Below the pieces are notes generated by a model. That model was not told where the DNA came from and ran no database searches. It was given only the letters and a program-made list of their open reading frames with translations. Of a stretch of 64,000 nt of DNA, positions 1 to 8,755 are shown piece by piece. How positions within the stretch are numbered: position 1 is the stretch's first letter; every line of letters starts with the position of its first letter. Source of the DNA: Rhodanobacter sp. (GTDB taxonomy: Bacteria > Pseudomonadota > Gammaproteobacteria > Xanthomonadales > Rhodanobacteraceae); NCBI GenBank assembly GCA_004298015.1, contig SCSE01000033.1, positions 1 to 64,000 on the forward strand, read 5' to 3'. A program made the translations under genes and the position numbers.

Positions 1-67
1 CCATAGGATGGGTCTATCGGAAGGAGCGCATAGTGGTTCTATGCAAGCCTGACGAGAGACTCAGCCT

Positions 68-1156
68 ATGGATGAGAGCACAATCGCAGCCCGAAGATTT
101 CTACGGCCCACGCTCCTAGGGGCAGAACGGATTCGTGCGCCGTTGAAAGCGCTGGATCGCCTGTTGGGCAACCAGAACCTGCATGCCGGGCGCGAAGCTA
201 TTTACCAGGTGATGGCACGCTGGTTGGTTCGCAGCAAACAACCCATCATCGTGATTGATTGGTCTGATTTGAAGCAGAACAAGAGCTGGCATCTGTTGCG
301 TGCCGCGATACTTGTCGGCGGCCGCATGCTGCGGATTCTGGACATGGTGTCTCCCCATAGCCAGCAAGGTTCACGGAAAACGGAAGGCAGTTTCTCCGGC
401 GTCTGGCACAGGTGCCTCCAAACGAAGCCTGCCCCATCCTGGTCACCGATGCAGGCTTTCGGACACCTTGGTTTCGTGAAGTCGACGCGATGGGCTGGCA
501 TTGGTTGGGGCGATTGCGCGGCACCACGTATCTCAAACCCGTCGATGCACCCCATGAGCCATCGCAGTGGGTGACATGCAAGGCCCTATATGAGCTGGAA
601 GGGCAAGCAACGCGCGATCTCAAGGAAATGGAGGCGGTGCGAGGCGAGCCCTTGACCGCATGCCAAACCAGCACAAGGCCGCAAATACCGAAATCGGTGC
701 GGGCTGCCCGCACGCGACTCCAAAGAGTCGAAAGAACGCGTAACGCGAAAGCGAGCCATGGCTATTGATGGCTTCGCCGAGTTTCCAGCTCAACGCGCGT
801 CAGCTGGTTACGCTCTACACGCGGCGGATGCGGATAGAACTGTCATTTCGCGATTTCAAATCGTACCGGTACGGGCAGACTTTCGAGGACAGCCTCATAC
901 GCAGGGGATCGTACATCGAGGTACTGCCGCTCCTTGTCAGCGCACGGCCACTTTCGCGGCATGGTCGGCGGGTATGGCATGCGAAACAAGCGGAATCGCT
1001 CGATGGCTGACGCCGTTCCGATCGAAACGGCGTCTCTACTCAGTCATGCAACTGGGTCGCGAGGCACTCTGGTCGAAGGTCCCGCTCGGTCAACTTATCA
1101 AGCAGCTGCGAAAACCCGCGACAACACTGCTCGATCAGCTTGGCATTCCATCATGA
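68..1156 (+). pseudogene. IS4-family transposase remnant, multiply frameshifted
   Basis: Pieces of one DDE transposase are spread over all three plus-strand frames. The N-terminal part with VIDWSDL (first Asp) runs from 68 to about 400. The LVTDAGFRTPWF segment (second Asp) lies in another frame from 412. A third frame from 765 holds YTRRMRIELSFRDFK, which fits the Y-x2-R-x3-E-x6-K signature of the IS4 family exactly. C-terminal sequence returns in the first frame and ends near 1156. At least three frame changes are needed, so no active enzyme can be made. I found no convincing terminal inverted repeats; the left end may lie outside the window. The family call is firm; the exact element is not identified. 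Confidence 0.85.
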
Positions 1157-1263
1157 AAATGTGGGGGACCTCAGGGCCCGCCCCCTCATCCGACCCGTAG
1201 GTCATGCGCGGGTTGAAGAAACAGTGTGCGCACGGGTACGCGACGGTGCTGATATGACGATGA

Positions 1264-2274
1264 TCAACGTGCTGGCGGATGGCCCTCCCGGATCGCCCGC
1301 GAAAAATCTTCCTCCGGCCCGCTACGGCGGGCTTGCTCGGTGATGCGAGCCCTGCGCTGCCACTGGGCCAGCGTGTAGCGGCGATCCAGTACGCCGTTGT
1401 CGTACAGGTAGCCCGGCAGATAGCCGGTCAGCAGCAGCCGGGCGTCCAGTGGCAATCCCGGCGCCACGCGTTTCGCCATGCGATAGACCAGGCTCGTGCA
1501 GTTCGAGCTGAGGGTGTGATAGAACCGCGGCGTCTCGGCCAGCGCATTGGCCGCCTCCACATACGACACGAACAATGCGCGCATCGCCTCCTGGCTCATG
1601 GTCAGCGGGTACAGGTAGTCATCCTCGCCGCGGACATTGGTGCGCACCCGCACGATGTCGCGCTCGTCGGCGGCCACCAGGATCGTCTCGAACTGTTTGA
1701 AGAAGCCGCCGATCGATGAATACGGACGCCCACGTTGCCGGCGGATTTCCACCGAAAACACCAGGTGCCGGCCGTCGTCGAAGCCGAACGACATCATCGC
1801 GTGCGCAATCGCCTTGCCGCTCCAGTAGGAGATGATGGCATCGGCCGAGCACAGGCGGTCCAGATCGTAGTGCCGGGTTTCCCAGCGAACGTCGTAATCG
1901 TCGTCGCGACGCCAGTGGAAATTGCGCACGTTGTGCAGGGTCACCGTGTGACCGGTCAGCGTGCCGCGCAGCAGGCAGGCGACATCGTCGATCCAGGGAC
2001 GGTCGTTGCTCGGGCGGATCGCGCGCCACCAGCGCAGCAGCATCAGCCATGCCAGCACATAGAGCAGCAGCGCCCAGCCATGACCTTGCTGCCATGCCAG
2101 GGCGAGCAGGCCGATCATCCACAGCAGCCACAGACCCGCAACGATCGCCCGCACGGTTCGCCTGCCCGGCAACCGGTACCACAGCGCCAGTGCGCCCCAA
2201 AGACCGAAGATCCCCATCAGCAGGCCGGCAAGGGCCACCGGCACCAGCCGGATCAGTGCAGCGAATTTCCGCAT
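1264..2274 (-). CDS. DUF4105 (Lnb N-terminal-like) membrane protein
   Basis: A 336-residue protein with two or three hydrophobic segments in the first ~85 residues, followed by a soluble domain. That domain carries the DUF4105 pattern: NFHWR, YDVRWETRHYDL, SYWSGKAIAHAMMSFGF and, near the C-terminus, a conserved NCTSLVY. In this family the domain faces the periplasm and its His and Cys residues recall a papain-like hydrolase, but the substrate is unknown. The frame stays open upstream to 2616. I chose the ATG at 2274 because GGGAG lies eight bases before it and the longer version would run into the divergent gene at 2425. The 138-bp divergent gap probably holds both promoters. Confidence 0.75.
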   Translation of the reverse strand: MRKFAALIRLVPVALAGLLMGIFGLWGALALWYRLPGRRTVRAIVAGLWLLWMIGLLALAWQQGHGWALLLYVLAWLMLLRWWRAIRPSNDRPWIDDVACLLRGTLTGHTVTLHNVRNFHWRRDDDYDVRWETRHYDLDRLCSADAIISYWSGKAIAHAMMSFGFDDGRHLVFSVEIRRQRGRPYSSIGGFFKQFETILVAADERDIVRVRTNVRGEDDYLYPLTMSQEAMRALFVSYVEAANALAETPRFYHTLSSNCTSLVYRMAKRVAPGLPLDARLLLTGYLPGYLYDNGVLDRRYTLAQWQRRARITEQARRSGPEEDFSRAIREGHPPAR

Positions 2275-2424
2275 CAACCCGGCTCCCGTCGCCAGATGTT
2301 CGTTCCGGCGACCGCGGCGCCTGCGGATTCCGCCCATTGCACAGGGGTTGCCGTCCGTTTGCCGCGTCGCGGTAGTCTCTTGACGTTGCGATGACGCGAC
2401 AGCGGTAGCATATTGGACATCGCC

Positions 2425-3069
2425 ATGAATACCTCGTATCCATCCGGGTGGGTTGTCGCTGTCGCCATCACGTTGCTGGGCGTGGCAAGCACGGCAGCGG
2501 CGCAAAACATCTACAAGTGCCCGTTCGGCAAGGGGGTCGAATATACCGACCGGCCCTGCCCCGGGCATACGGGCAAGCTGATCCACCAGGCCGACGATAC
2601 CGAAATCATCGACCAATACCTTGACCTGGGCAGAATCGATGCCGCCGAACGCTACGCGGCATCACGCAACCTGATGGGTCTGTACCACAGTCGCCTCGCG
2701 GTCTATCAACGCCGCCAGCAAGTACGTCAGCAGCGCCAGCTGGCCGACGCCAAAGCCGAGCAGGCACAGAGCGTGCAAGCCGTACGCGATGCCAAACAGC
2801 AGGCACTTGCCGATCAACAGGCGCGCCAGGCCAGATTGCTGGCCGAAAACGACGTGCTGCGCGAGCAGAACGCGCACTATCGCGACGCCCTGAACCGTCC
2901 GGGCTACAACTACGTTCCCAACTACTGGGGCGCCGGGCGGCAGCGACGGGGTGAACGCGATGGGGACGGCCGGCACCACCATGACCGCGATGACCACCAC
3001 GTCAAACCGATCGACAAGCCGGTCTTCCATCCCTGCCAGCAGCTTGCCGGGGGTCGGGTGAAGTGCTGA
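2425..3069 (+). CDS. Exported DUF4124-domain protein with coiled coil
   Basis: A 214-residue protein with a signal peptide of about 26 residues ending in ASTAAAQ. It is followed by a DUF4124-like motif (IYKCPFGKGVEYTDRPCPG), in which a short segment carries a conserved Lys-Cys and a Tyr-Thr-Asp core. The middle (about residues 75-150) is rich in Gln, Arg and Ala and should form a coiled coil. A His/Asp-rich stretch (GRHHHDRDDHH) near residue 190 could bind metal. The C-terminus has two further Cys. Function is unknown; family members are periplasmic. The ATG at 2425 is preferred over 2413 because the signal peptide then begins normally. It converges on dedA. Confidence 0.65.
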   Translation: MNTSYPSGWVVAVAITLLGVASTAAAQNIYKCPFGKGVEYTDRPCPGHTGKLIHQADDTEIIDQYLDLGRIDAAERYAASRNLMGLYHSRLAVYQRRQQVRQQRQLADAKAEQAQSVQAVRDAKQQALADQQARQARLLAENDVLREQNAHYRDALNRPGYNYVPNYWGAGRQRRGERDGDGRHHHDRDDHHVKPIDKPVFHPCQQLAGGRVKC

Positions 3070-3120
3070 GGCAGCGCCGATCTAAGGTGGCCCTGAGCTA
3101 TCGAACCACCGCAGTCGCTG

Positions 3121-3741
3121 TCAGCCCCTGCGCAAATGTCGGATATGACGCCAGACATACAGGCCGAGGGCCACCAGGATGACGGCGCCGATCGCGGCGT
3201 CAAAGCGGTGAAAATAGACCCCCAGCGTGTCCCAGTGCTCGCCCAGTTTCAGGCCCATCCAGGCCAGCGCCCAGCACCAGATGAACGAGCCGAGGAAGGT
3301 ATACAGGCTGAAACGCCATAGCGGCATCCGCGCCACCCCGGCCGGAAAGGCGATGAAGGTGCGGATCACCGGCAGCAGCCGGCCGACGAAAATGATGATG
3401 CCGCCGTAACGCTGGAACCAGCGATCGGCCAGGTCCAGATCGTCAGGCGAGATCAATACGTATTTGCCGTAACGTTCCGCCAGCGGCCGGCCACCCCACG
3501 CGCCCACTGCATACGCAAGCCACGAGCCCAGCACGCAGCCGATGGCGCCGGCCAACGCGACCATCCACAGCACCAGGGTGCCCTTGAACACCAGGTAGCC
3601 GGCGAACGGCATGATGATTTCCGACGGCAGCGGAATGCACGCGCTCTCGATGCCCATCAACAGCACGATGCCGAGGTAGCCCATGCGCGAAATCACCGCA
3701 ATCACCGCACTGGCGAGCAGCGCGATCAGTTTTCCCAGCAT
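3121..3741 (-). CDS. DedA-family inner membrane protein
   Basis: A 206-residue polytopic protein. It has the DedA/SNARE-associated features: an early amphipathic helix, the ESACIPLPSEIIMPFAGYL block and the conserved FVGRLLPVIRTFIAFPAG block with its G-R-x-x-P-x-x-R-T core. DedA proteins act as undecaprenyl-phosphate or other lipid flippases/scramblases and support proton-motive force and drug tolerance; which lipid this one uses cannot be told. It is transcribed leftward, away from the ars island, and its start lies only 17 bp from the left island repeat. Before the island arrived it was probably the immediate downstream neighbour of the molybdenum cofactor operon. Confidence 0.85.
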   Translation of the reverse strand: MLGKLIALLASAVIAVISRMGYLGIVLLMGIESACIPLPSEIIMPFAGYLVFKGTLVLWMVALAGAIGCVLGSWLAYAVGAWGGRPLAERYGKYVLISPDDLDLADRWFQRYGGIIIFVGRLLPVIRTFIAFPAGVARMPLWRFSLYTFLGSFIWCWALAWMGLKLGEHWDTLGVYFHRFDAAIGAVILVALGLYVWRHIRHLRRG

Positions 3742-3758
3742 GAGGTATCCGCTTCGGT

Positions 3759-3838
3759 CGATGGCCAGCGGGCATGGTAGCGGGGAGTCGCGCTCACGAC
3801 GAGCGTCGCCGCCTCACGCGGCCGCGTACGTCGACGTC
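3759..3838. repeat. Left 80-bp direct repeat of the ars island
   Basis: This 80-bp segment matches 8676-8755 in the same orientation at 74 of 80 positions without gaps. It begins CGATGGCCAGC and ends CGTACGTCGACGTC. Read on the minus strand, it still encodes the last 14 codons and stop of the gene ending at 8711 (DVDVR..VRRRRSS-stop), with two amino acid changes. The sequences flanking the two copies differ. This is the pattern expected of an att-like duplication of a gene 3' end. Confidence 0.85.
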
Positions 3839-3848
3839 ACCTGTCCGC

Positions 3849-3875
3849 AAACCTGCGGCTGGATCGCAGGTTTTT
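3849..3875 (+). terminator. Hairpin followed by T run, upstream of arsR
   Basis: AAACCTGCG at 3849-3857 pairs perfectly with CGCAGGTTT at 3865-3873 around a 7-base loop, and the T run continues to 3875. On the plus strand this looks like an intrinsic terminator at the very left edge of the island, just inside the repeat. No plus-strand gene ends directly before it, so it may insulate arsR from outside transcription, or be left over from the island's former location. Confidence 0.5.
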
Positions 3876-3894
3876 GTGTCGAGATACGGTTTGT

Positions 3895-3923
3895 TTGATA
3901 TCTTTCAATGGTACTTGTATTGT
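3895..3923 (+). promoter_or_regulatory. Candidate arsR promoter giving a leaderless mRNA
   Basis: TTGATA (3895-3900) and TATTGT (3918-3923) are separated by 17 bases and match the sigma-70 boxes at five and four of six positions. The predicted start point would fall at or next to the arsR ATG at 3930, and no Shine-Dalgarno sequence precedes that ATG. A short TTGA-N6-TCAA dyad overlaps the -35 box and could be part of the ArsR operator. Confidence 0.5.
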
Positions 3924-3929
3924 TGTTGC

Positions 3930-4301
3930 ATGGAGAAACAAACCGCTACCCAACTCTTCGAGTCCCTGTCTTCCGGCATCCGGCTCGACATCTATCGTCT
4001 GCTGGTCAAGCGAGGTCTGGAAGGCATGGTCTCGGGGCACATTGCTTCGGCACTCGACCTGCCGCCGAACAACACCTCGTTTCACCTCAAAGCCATGACG
4101 CAAGCAGGCCTGCTGTCGGTCGAGCAGGAAGGTCGTTTCCAACGCTATCGGGCCAACATCCCACTGATGCTCGACCTGATCGCCTATCTGACCGAAGAGT
4201 GTTGCGCTGGTCATCCCGAACAATGTGTGAGCCTCCGTGGCGCATCGCCGTGTTCATCGAGTGCGCTTCCTCCTCTTTCTTCAACCCCACCAAAGAATTG
4301 A
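3930..4301 (+). CDS. arsR: ArsR arsenic-responsive repressor
   Basis: A 123-residue winged-helix protein of the ArsR/SmtB family. The helix-turn-helix region lies around residues 35-60 (HIASALDLPPNNTSFHLKAM). The likely As(III) site is near the C-terminus, at Cys91, Cys92 and Cys99 (ECCAGHPEQC). This resembles the C-terminal CC-x5-C site of Acidithiobacillus ArsR more than the CVC site in the DNA-binding helix of plasmid R773 ArsR. It should repress its own operon and release DNA when arsenite or antimonite binds. The frame is open upstream to 3774, but the family start and the promoter position favour 3930. It is first in arsR-C-D-A-orf39-B. Confidence 0.92.
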   Translation: MEKQTATQLFESLSSGIRLDIYRLLVKRGLEGMVSGHIASALDLPPNNTSFHLKAMTQAGLLSVEQEGRFQRYRANIPLMLDLIAYLTEECCAGHPEQCVSLRGASPCSSSALPPLSSTPPKN

Positions 4302-4305
4302 CCTC

Positions 4306-4785
4306 GTGAACATCCTGTTTTTGTGCACCGGCAACTCCTGCCGCTCGATCCTGGCCGAAGCCACTTTCAATCACCTGGCGCCCGAAGGCTGGCACGCCAT
4401 GAGCGCGGGCAGCCAACCCACCGGCCAAGTGCATCCGCGCTCGCTGGCCTTGTTGGAGCGCTCAGCCATTCCAACTGAGGGCCTATCCAGCAAATCCTGG
4501 GACAACTTGCCGGAAACTCCAGATATCGTGATTACAGTCTGCGCCAGCGCCGCCGGCGAGACCTGCCCCGCATATCTGGGGCCAGTGCTGCGCGCCCACT
4601 GGGGCGTCGATGACCCGGCCAAGGCGACCGGATCCGAAAAAGAAATCAACGCGGCCTTCGTGCGTGCCTACTGCGTCTTGCGTACACGGATCGAAGCCCT
4701 ACTGGCATCACCACTGGACAACTTACGTAAAGACCCCGCTGCGCTCAAGGTGGAACTTGAACGCATTGGCTCGCTGATGCCATGA
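4306..4785 (+). CDS. arsC: Arsenate reductase, LMW phosphatase type
   Basis: A 159-residue protein with the low-molecular-weight phosphatase P-loop near the N-terminus (CTGNSCRS, Cys7-x5-Arg13), a further Cys pair in CASAAGETC and the acid-base Asp in VDDPAKATG. It should reduce arsenate to arsenite in the cytoplasm, probably using thioredoxin, and so feed the ArsAB pump. The start is taken as GTG at 4306, four bases after the arsR stop, because the family fold begins with NILFLCTGNSC. The preceding spacer has only a weak ribosome site, so translation is probably coupled to arsR. The upstream-extended frame overlaps arsR and is unlikely. Confidence 0.93.
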   Translation: MNILFLCTGNSCRSILAEATFNHLAPEGWHAMSAGSQPTGQVHPRSLALLERSAIPTEGLSSKSWDNLPETPDIVITVCASAAGETCPAYLGPVLRAHWGVDDPAKATGSEKEINAAFVRAYCVLRTRIEALLASPLDNLRKDPAALKVELERIGSLMP

Positions 4786-4862
4786 AGCTTACGAGGCGAT
4801 ATCCGAGTCGTGAGGCACGCCTTTTTATTGAGCAACATTTCAACTTTCTTAGGAGTATTGAA

Positions 4863-5237
4863 ATGAAAAAAATCGAAATATTTGATCCCGCCATGTGTTG
4901 TGGCACCGGCGTTTGCGGCGTGGATGTCGACCAGCAATTGGTGACCTTTGCCGCGGACGTGGATTGGGCCAAGCATCAAGGCGCATCCATCGAACGCTTT
5001 AACCTCGGGCAGCAACCGATGGCCTTCGTCGACAACCTCGTTGTCAAAGGCTTCCTGAATCGTTCCGGGCAGGAGGCGTTGCCCTTGATTCTCGTCGATG
5101 GGGAGGTTGCATTGGCGGGCCGCTATCCGCGGCGCACCGAACTCGCGCGCTGGCTGAGTATCGCGTCGGAAACATTGTCCGCGGCCCCGGCCCAATCGTC
5201 CGGCGGCTGCTGCGGTAGTGGCAGCCGCACCTGCTGA
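4863..5237 (+). CDS. arsD: ArsD arsenite metallochaperone
   Basis: A 124-residue protein whose Cys12, Cys13 and Cys18 (MCCGTGVC) are the exact As(III)-binding triad of characterised ArsD. A second vicinal pair lies near the end (GGCCGSG) with a last-residue Cys. It carries arsenite from thiols to the ArsA ATPase and raises pump affinity; it is also a weak repressor in some operons. The ATG at 4863 has AGGAG about eight bases upstream. The longer frame starting at 4782 would add residues that no ArsD has. A 77-bp AT-richer gap separates it from arsC. Confidence 0.93.
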   Translation: MKKIEIFDPAMCCGTGVCGVDVDQQLVTFAADVDWAKHQGASIERFNLGQQPMAFVDNLVVKGFLNRSGQEALPLILVDGEVALAGRYPRRTELARWLSIASETLSAAPAQSSGGCCGSGSRTC

Positions 5238-5265
5238 CCCGTTCGTGATTTAAAAGGACTACATC

Positions 5266-7065
5266 ATGCTTTTTCTACAAAATCCCCCCGCGTTCCTGTT
5301 TTTTACTGGCAAAGGCGGCGTTGGTAAAACGTCGCTGTCCTGCGCCACCGCCATTCATCTGGCGCGACAGAACAAGACAATCCTGCTGGTCAGCACTGAT
5401 CCGGCGTCCAATGTCGGCCAGGTATTCAGTCAGGACATCGGCAACAAAATTACCGCCATTTCCAACGTCGCGGGGCTATCAGCACTGGAAATCGACCCAC
5501 AGCAGGCGGCGCAGCGGTACCGCGAACGCATTGTTGACCCAGTGCGCGGCGCTCTGCCGGACGACGTGGTCAAAGGCATCGAAGAACAGCTCTCCGGAGC
5601 CTGCACCACCGAAATTGCGGCCTTCGACGAGTTCACCGCGTTGCTGACCGATGCGACACTGATCGCCGACTACGATCACATCATCTTCGATACGGCACCG
5701 ACCGGTCATACTATCCGTCTGCTGCAACTTCCGGGCGCATGGAGCGGCTTCATCGAAAAGAACCCGGAAGGCGCGTCGTGTCTTGGCCCGCTGGCGGGTC
5801 TTGAAAAACAACGCCAGCGTTACGCTGAAGCGGTCAAGGCGCTATCCGATCCCGAGCGCACGCGCCTGATACTGGTCGCCCGTGCGCAGAAGACCACGCT
5901 GGACGAGGTCGCACGCACGCACGGGGAACTGGCCGCCATTGGCCTGTCCAGACAGAGCCTGGTCATCAACGGTGTGCTGCCGGAAAGCGAAGCCGTTCAT
6001 GACGCGCTGGCCGCTGCCATTCATCGTCGTGAACAGGCAGCCATCGCCAATATGCCCGCCGCGCTGCGGGACCTGCCTCTCGATCAACTGCCGCTAAAGG
6101 CGTTCAACCTGGTGGGTGTCGAGGCACTGAACAGCCTGTTCTCCGATCGAGACGAGGCCGCACCGATCGTCGATACGCCAGCCAAATCCGTTGACCTTCC
6201 GCCGTTGTCGACGCTGGTTGATGCGATCGCTGAAACGGGTCATGGCTTGATCATGATGATGGGCAAGGGCGGTGTCGGCAAAACCACCCTGGCAGCTGCG
6301 GTGGCGGTGGTGCTGGCCGAACGCGGCCTGCCCGTGCATCTGACAACCTCTGACCCCGCCGCACACCTGGCCGACACGCTGGCCGGTTCGCTGGACAACC
6401 TGGAAGTCAGCCGCATCGACCCACAAGCGGAGACCGAACGCTATCGCCAGCACGTGCTGCTCACCAAAGGCAAGGATCTCGATGCGGAAGGCCGTGCCAT
6501 GCTGGAAGAAGACTTGCGCTCGCCGTGCACCGAAGAAATCGCGGTGTTCCAGGCGTTCTCGCGTGTCATCCGCGAGGCCGGTAAAAAGTTCGTGGTGATG
6601 GACACGGCGCCGACCGGGCATACGTTACTGCTACTTGATGCCACCGGGGCCTATCACCGGGAAGTCGCGCGGCAAATGACCAGTGACACACACTTCATGA
6701 CCCCGATGATGCAAATCCAAGATCCACAGCGGACCAAGGTGATGATCGTGACCCTGGCGGAAACCACGCCAGTGCTGGAAGCAGCCAATTTACAGGAAGA
6801 CCTGCGCCGCGCTGGCATCGAGCCCTGGGCCTGGCTGATCAACAACAGCCTGTCCGCCGCGCCAATCTCGTCACCCTTGCTGAAACGACGTGCCACGTTT
6901 GAGCTGGCCCAGATCGAGGCGGTTCGCACCCGCTATGCCCAGCGTGTCGCCCTGGTGCCGATGCAGGTGGAAGAACCGATTGGCATCGAATCCTTGCTAG
7001 CCCTGGTCGAGCCGCGGAACGAGCCCGATCTTGGCCGCGAGGAGTTTCGAAAGGTGGCGCCATGA
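5266..7065 (+). CDS. arsA: ArsA arsenite-translocating ATPase
   Basis: A 599-residue protein made of two homologous halves. Each half has a deviant Walker A (GKGGVGKTS at about 15-23 and GKGGVGKTT at about 333-341) and a DTAPTGHT signal motif. The three As(III)-binding Cys of E. coli ArsA are present at 113, 172 and 421, in GACTTE, SCLGP and SPCTEE. It should receive arsenite from ArsD and drive export through ArsB at the inner membrane. Length and motifs are those of a complete family member. The stop overlaps the next start as ATGA. An AAGGA ribosome site lies before the ATG. Confidence 0.95.
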   Translation: MLFLQNPPAFLFFTGKGGVGKTSLSCATAIHLARQNKTILLVSTDPASNVGQVFSQDIGNKITAISNVAGLSALEIDPQQAAQRYRERIVDPVRGALPDDVVKGIEEQLSGACTTEIAAFDEFTALLTDATLIADYDHIIFDTAPTGHTIRLLQLPGAWSGFIEKNPEGASCLGPLAGLEKQRQRYAEAVKALSDPERTRLILVARAQKTTLDEVARTHGELAAIGLSRQSLVINGVLPESEAVHDALAAAIHRREQAAIANMPAALRDLPLDQLPLKAFNLVGVEALNSLFSDRDEAAPIVDTPAKSVDLPPLSTLVDAIAETGHGLIMMMGKGGVGKTTLAAAVAVVLAERGLPVHLTTSDPAAHLADTLAGSLDNLEVSRIDPQAETERYRQHVLLTKGKDLDAEGRAMLEEDLRSPCTEEIAVFQAFSRVIREAGKKFVVMDTAPTGHTLLLLDATGAYHREVARQMTSDTHFMTPMMQIQDPQRTKVMIVTLAETTPVLEAANLQEDLRRAGIEPWAWLINNSLSAAPISSPLLKRRATFELAQIEAVRTRYAQRVALVPMQVEEPIGIESLLALVEPRNEPDLGREEFRKVAP

Positions 7066-7181
7066 CGCGTCTGTTCATATCGGTGACAGCGATTGCGGGC
7101 ATCATCTCGCGCTTCGATCTGATCAAGCGCCTGACCAGCGACCCGGAGATCTTCAACCCCCGTGAGCGGGGGTTGCGCTGA
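7062..7181 (+). CDS. 39-residue ORF coupled between arsA and arsB
   Basis: The ATG at 7062 overlaps the arsA stop (ATGA), and the TGA at 7179-7181 overlaps the arsB start (TGATG). The 39-residue product starts [19 protein letters not shown] and ends in a charged NPRERGLR tail. Its first half is hydrophobic enough for a short membrane or amphipathic helix. Both junctions are typical of translational coupling, and without this frame 115 bp would be empty in a tightly packed operon. I do not recognise the family. It may be a pump-associated microprotein, or merely a coupling device that carries ribosomes to arsB. Confidence 0.5.
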   Translation: MTRLFISVTAIAGIISRFDLIKRLTSDPEIFNPRERGLR

Positions 7182-8467
7182 TGTTGACCGCTTTCCTGAT
7201 TTTTATTGTCACCATCATACTGGTCATCTGGCAGCCAAAAGGTTTGGGTGTGGGTTGGAGTGCTCTATTGGGTGCCGCCCTGGCACTGCTAACCGGCGTG
7301 GTGCATCTCGGGGACATCCCAACGGTTTGGGACATTGTCTGGAATGCCACCGTCACCTTCATCGCCGTCATCATCATCAGCCTGCTGCTTGATGAGGCCG
7401 GCTTTTTTGAGTGGGCGGCGCTACATGTAGCACGCTGGGGTAACGGTAAAGGACGCAGGCTGTTCGCTTTTCTCGTACTCCTGGGCGCAGCCGTGGCGGC
7501 GCTGTTCGCCAATGACGGCGCTGCGCTGATCCTGACACCGATCGTAATAGCGATGCTGCTGGCGCTCAGGTTCAGTCCGGCGGCGACGCTGGCCTTCGTG
7601 ATGGCAGCCGGCTTTATTGCCGATACAGCGAGCCTGCCACTGGTCGTCTCCAACCTGGTCAACATCGTCTCGGCGGATTTCTTCAAGCTCGGCTTCTCCG
7701 AGTATGCCGCCATCATGGTGCCGGTCGACATCGTCGCCATTGCTGCCGCCCTGGCGATGTTGATGTGGTTCTTCCGCCGCGACATTCCACAAGACTATGA
7801 CGTTACGCAACTGAAAAACCCGCGTGAGGCGATTCTTGATCGAGCCACTTTCAAGGCCGGCTGGTGGGTATTGGCGCTGCTGCTGGTCGGTTTTTTCGGG
7901 CTAGAACACGTTGGCGTGCCGATCAGCGCTGTGGCCGGGGCCGGGGCACTGATTCTGCTGGGGGTGGCGGCCCGCGGCCATGTGATATCCACCCGAAAAG
8001 TACTCAAAGAAGCGCCTTGGCAGATTGTCATCTTTTCACTTGGTATGTACCTGGTGGTCTATGGCCTGCGCAATGAGGGGCTGACCGACTACCTCGCCGA
8101 GGTATTGAACCATCTTGCCGGCTATGGCATCTGGGGAGCGACGATAGGAACCGGACTGCTGATTGCGTTCTTGTCCGCGATCATGAACAACATGCCGACA
8201 GTGCTGGTCGGCGCACTGTCCATCGATGCCAGCCATGCCGCAGGTGCCGTGCGCCAGGCGATGATCTACGCCAACATCATCGGCAGCGACTTGGGGCCGA
8301 AATTTACCCCCATCGGCAGCTTGGCCACACTACTTTGGCTGCATGTGCTGGCACGCAAAAATATACGGATCACCTGGGGATATTACTTCAGGGTCGGTAT
8401 CGTTTTAACGCTCCCGGTGCTGCTCGTCACACTGGCAGCACTGGCACTACGCCTGAGTCTCCCGTAA
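7181..8467 (+). CDS. arsB: ArsB arsenite efflux membrane protein
   Basis: A 428-residue polytopic protein of the ArsB/NhaD ion transporter superfamily, with about 11-12 hydrophobic helices. It has the [13 protein letters not shown] re-entrant motif, [21 protein letters not shown] in the first half and [11 protein letters not shown] with [22 protein letters not shown] in the second. It exports arsenite and antimonite, alone with the proton gradient or with ArsA as an ATP-driven pump; arsA and arsD upstream favour the latter. The length equals that of R773 ArsB. It is the last gene of the operon. About 200 bp downstream, up to the right island repeat, hold no gene I can support. Confidence 0.94.
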   Translation: MLTAFLIFIVTIILVIWQPKGLGVGWSALLGAALALLTGVVHLGDIPTVWDIVWNATVTFIAVIIISLLLDEAGFFEWAALHVARWGNGKGRRLFAFLVLLGAAVAALFANDGAALILTPIVIAMLLALRFSPAATLAFVMAAGFIADTASLPLVVSNLVNIVSADFFKLGFSEYAAIMVPVDIVAIAAALAMLMWFFRRDIPQDYDVTQLKNPREAILDRATFKAGWWVLALLLVGFFGLEHVGVPISAVAGAGALILLGVAARGHVISTRKVLKEAPWQIVIFSLGMYLVVYGLRNEGLTDYLAEVLNHLAGYGIWGATIGTGLLIAFLSAIMNNMPTVLVGALSIDASHAAGAVRQAMIYANIIGSDLGPKFTPIGSLATLLWLHVLARKNIRITWGYYFRVGIVLTLPVLLVTLAALALRLSLP

Positions 8468-8675
8468 TGAGTGTGGCGTCGAGTCCCACCCCGTTCTTTC
8501 TTGATTTAGGAAGTTGGCGCGGGCACATGACGGACCAGAGCAATCAGGTATGCAGAGCCCATTGGACCCGGCGGCAGCATCGCTGAACTGTCTTCGCTTG
8601 GATATGACATTCCCCTTTTGGCCATCGTCGGCCTTCTTGGAAGTATCCGCGTTTACAGGGTAGAACCCCTCAGGG

Positions 8676-8755
8676 CGATGGCCAGCAGGCCTGGTAGCCG
8701 GGAGTTGCGCTCACGACGAGCGTCGCCGCCTCACGCTGTCGCGTACGTCGACGTC
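8676..8755. repeat. Right 80-bp direct repeat of the ars island
   Basis: This is the second copy of the repeat at 3759-3838 (74/80 identical). Positions 8711-8755 are the 3' end of the gene read on the minus strand from 9055, so this copy completes an intact gene while the left copy is an orphan fragment. The sequence left of 8676 belongs to the island and does not match the region before dedA. Confidence 0.85.

Noticed and set aside
8468-8675. Short frames after arsB as remains of an integrase
   Set aside because: None exceeds about 40 codons or shows integrase motifs; no recombinase could be supported within the island.
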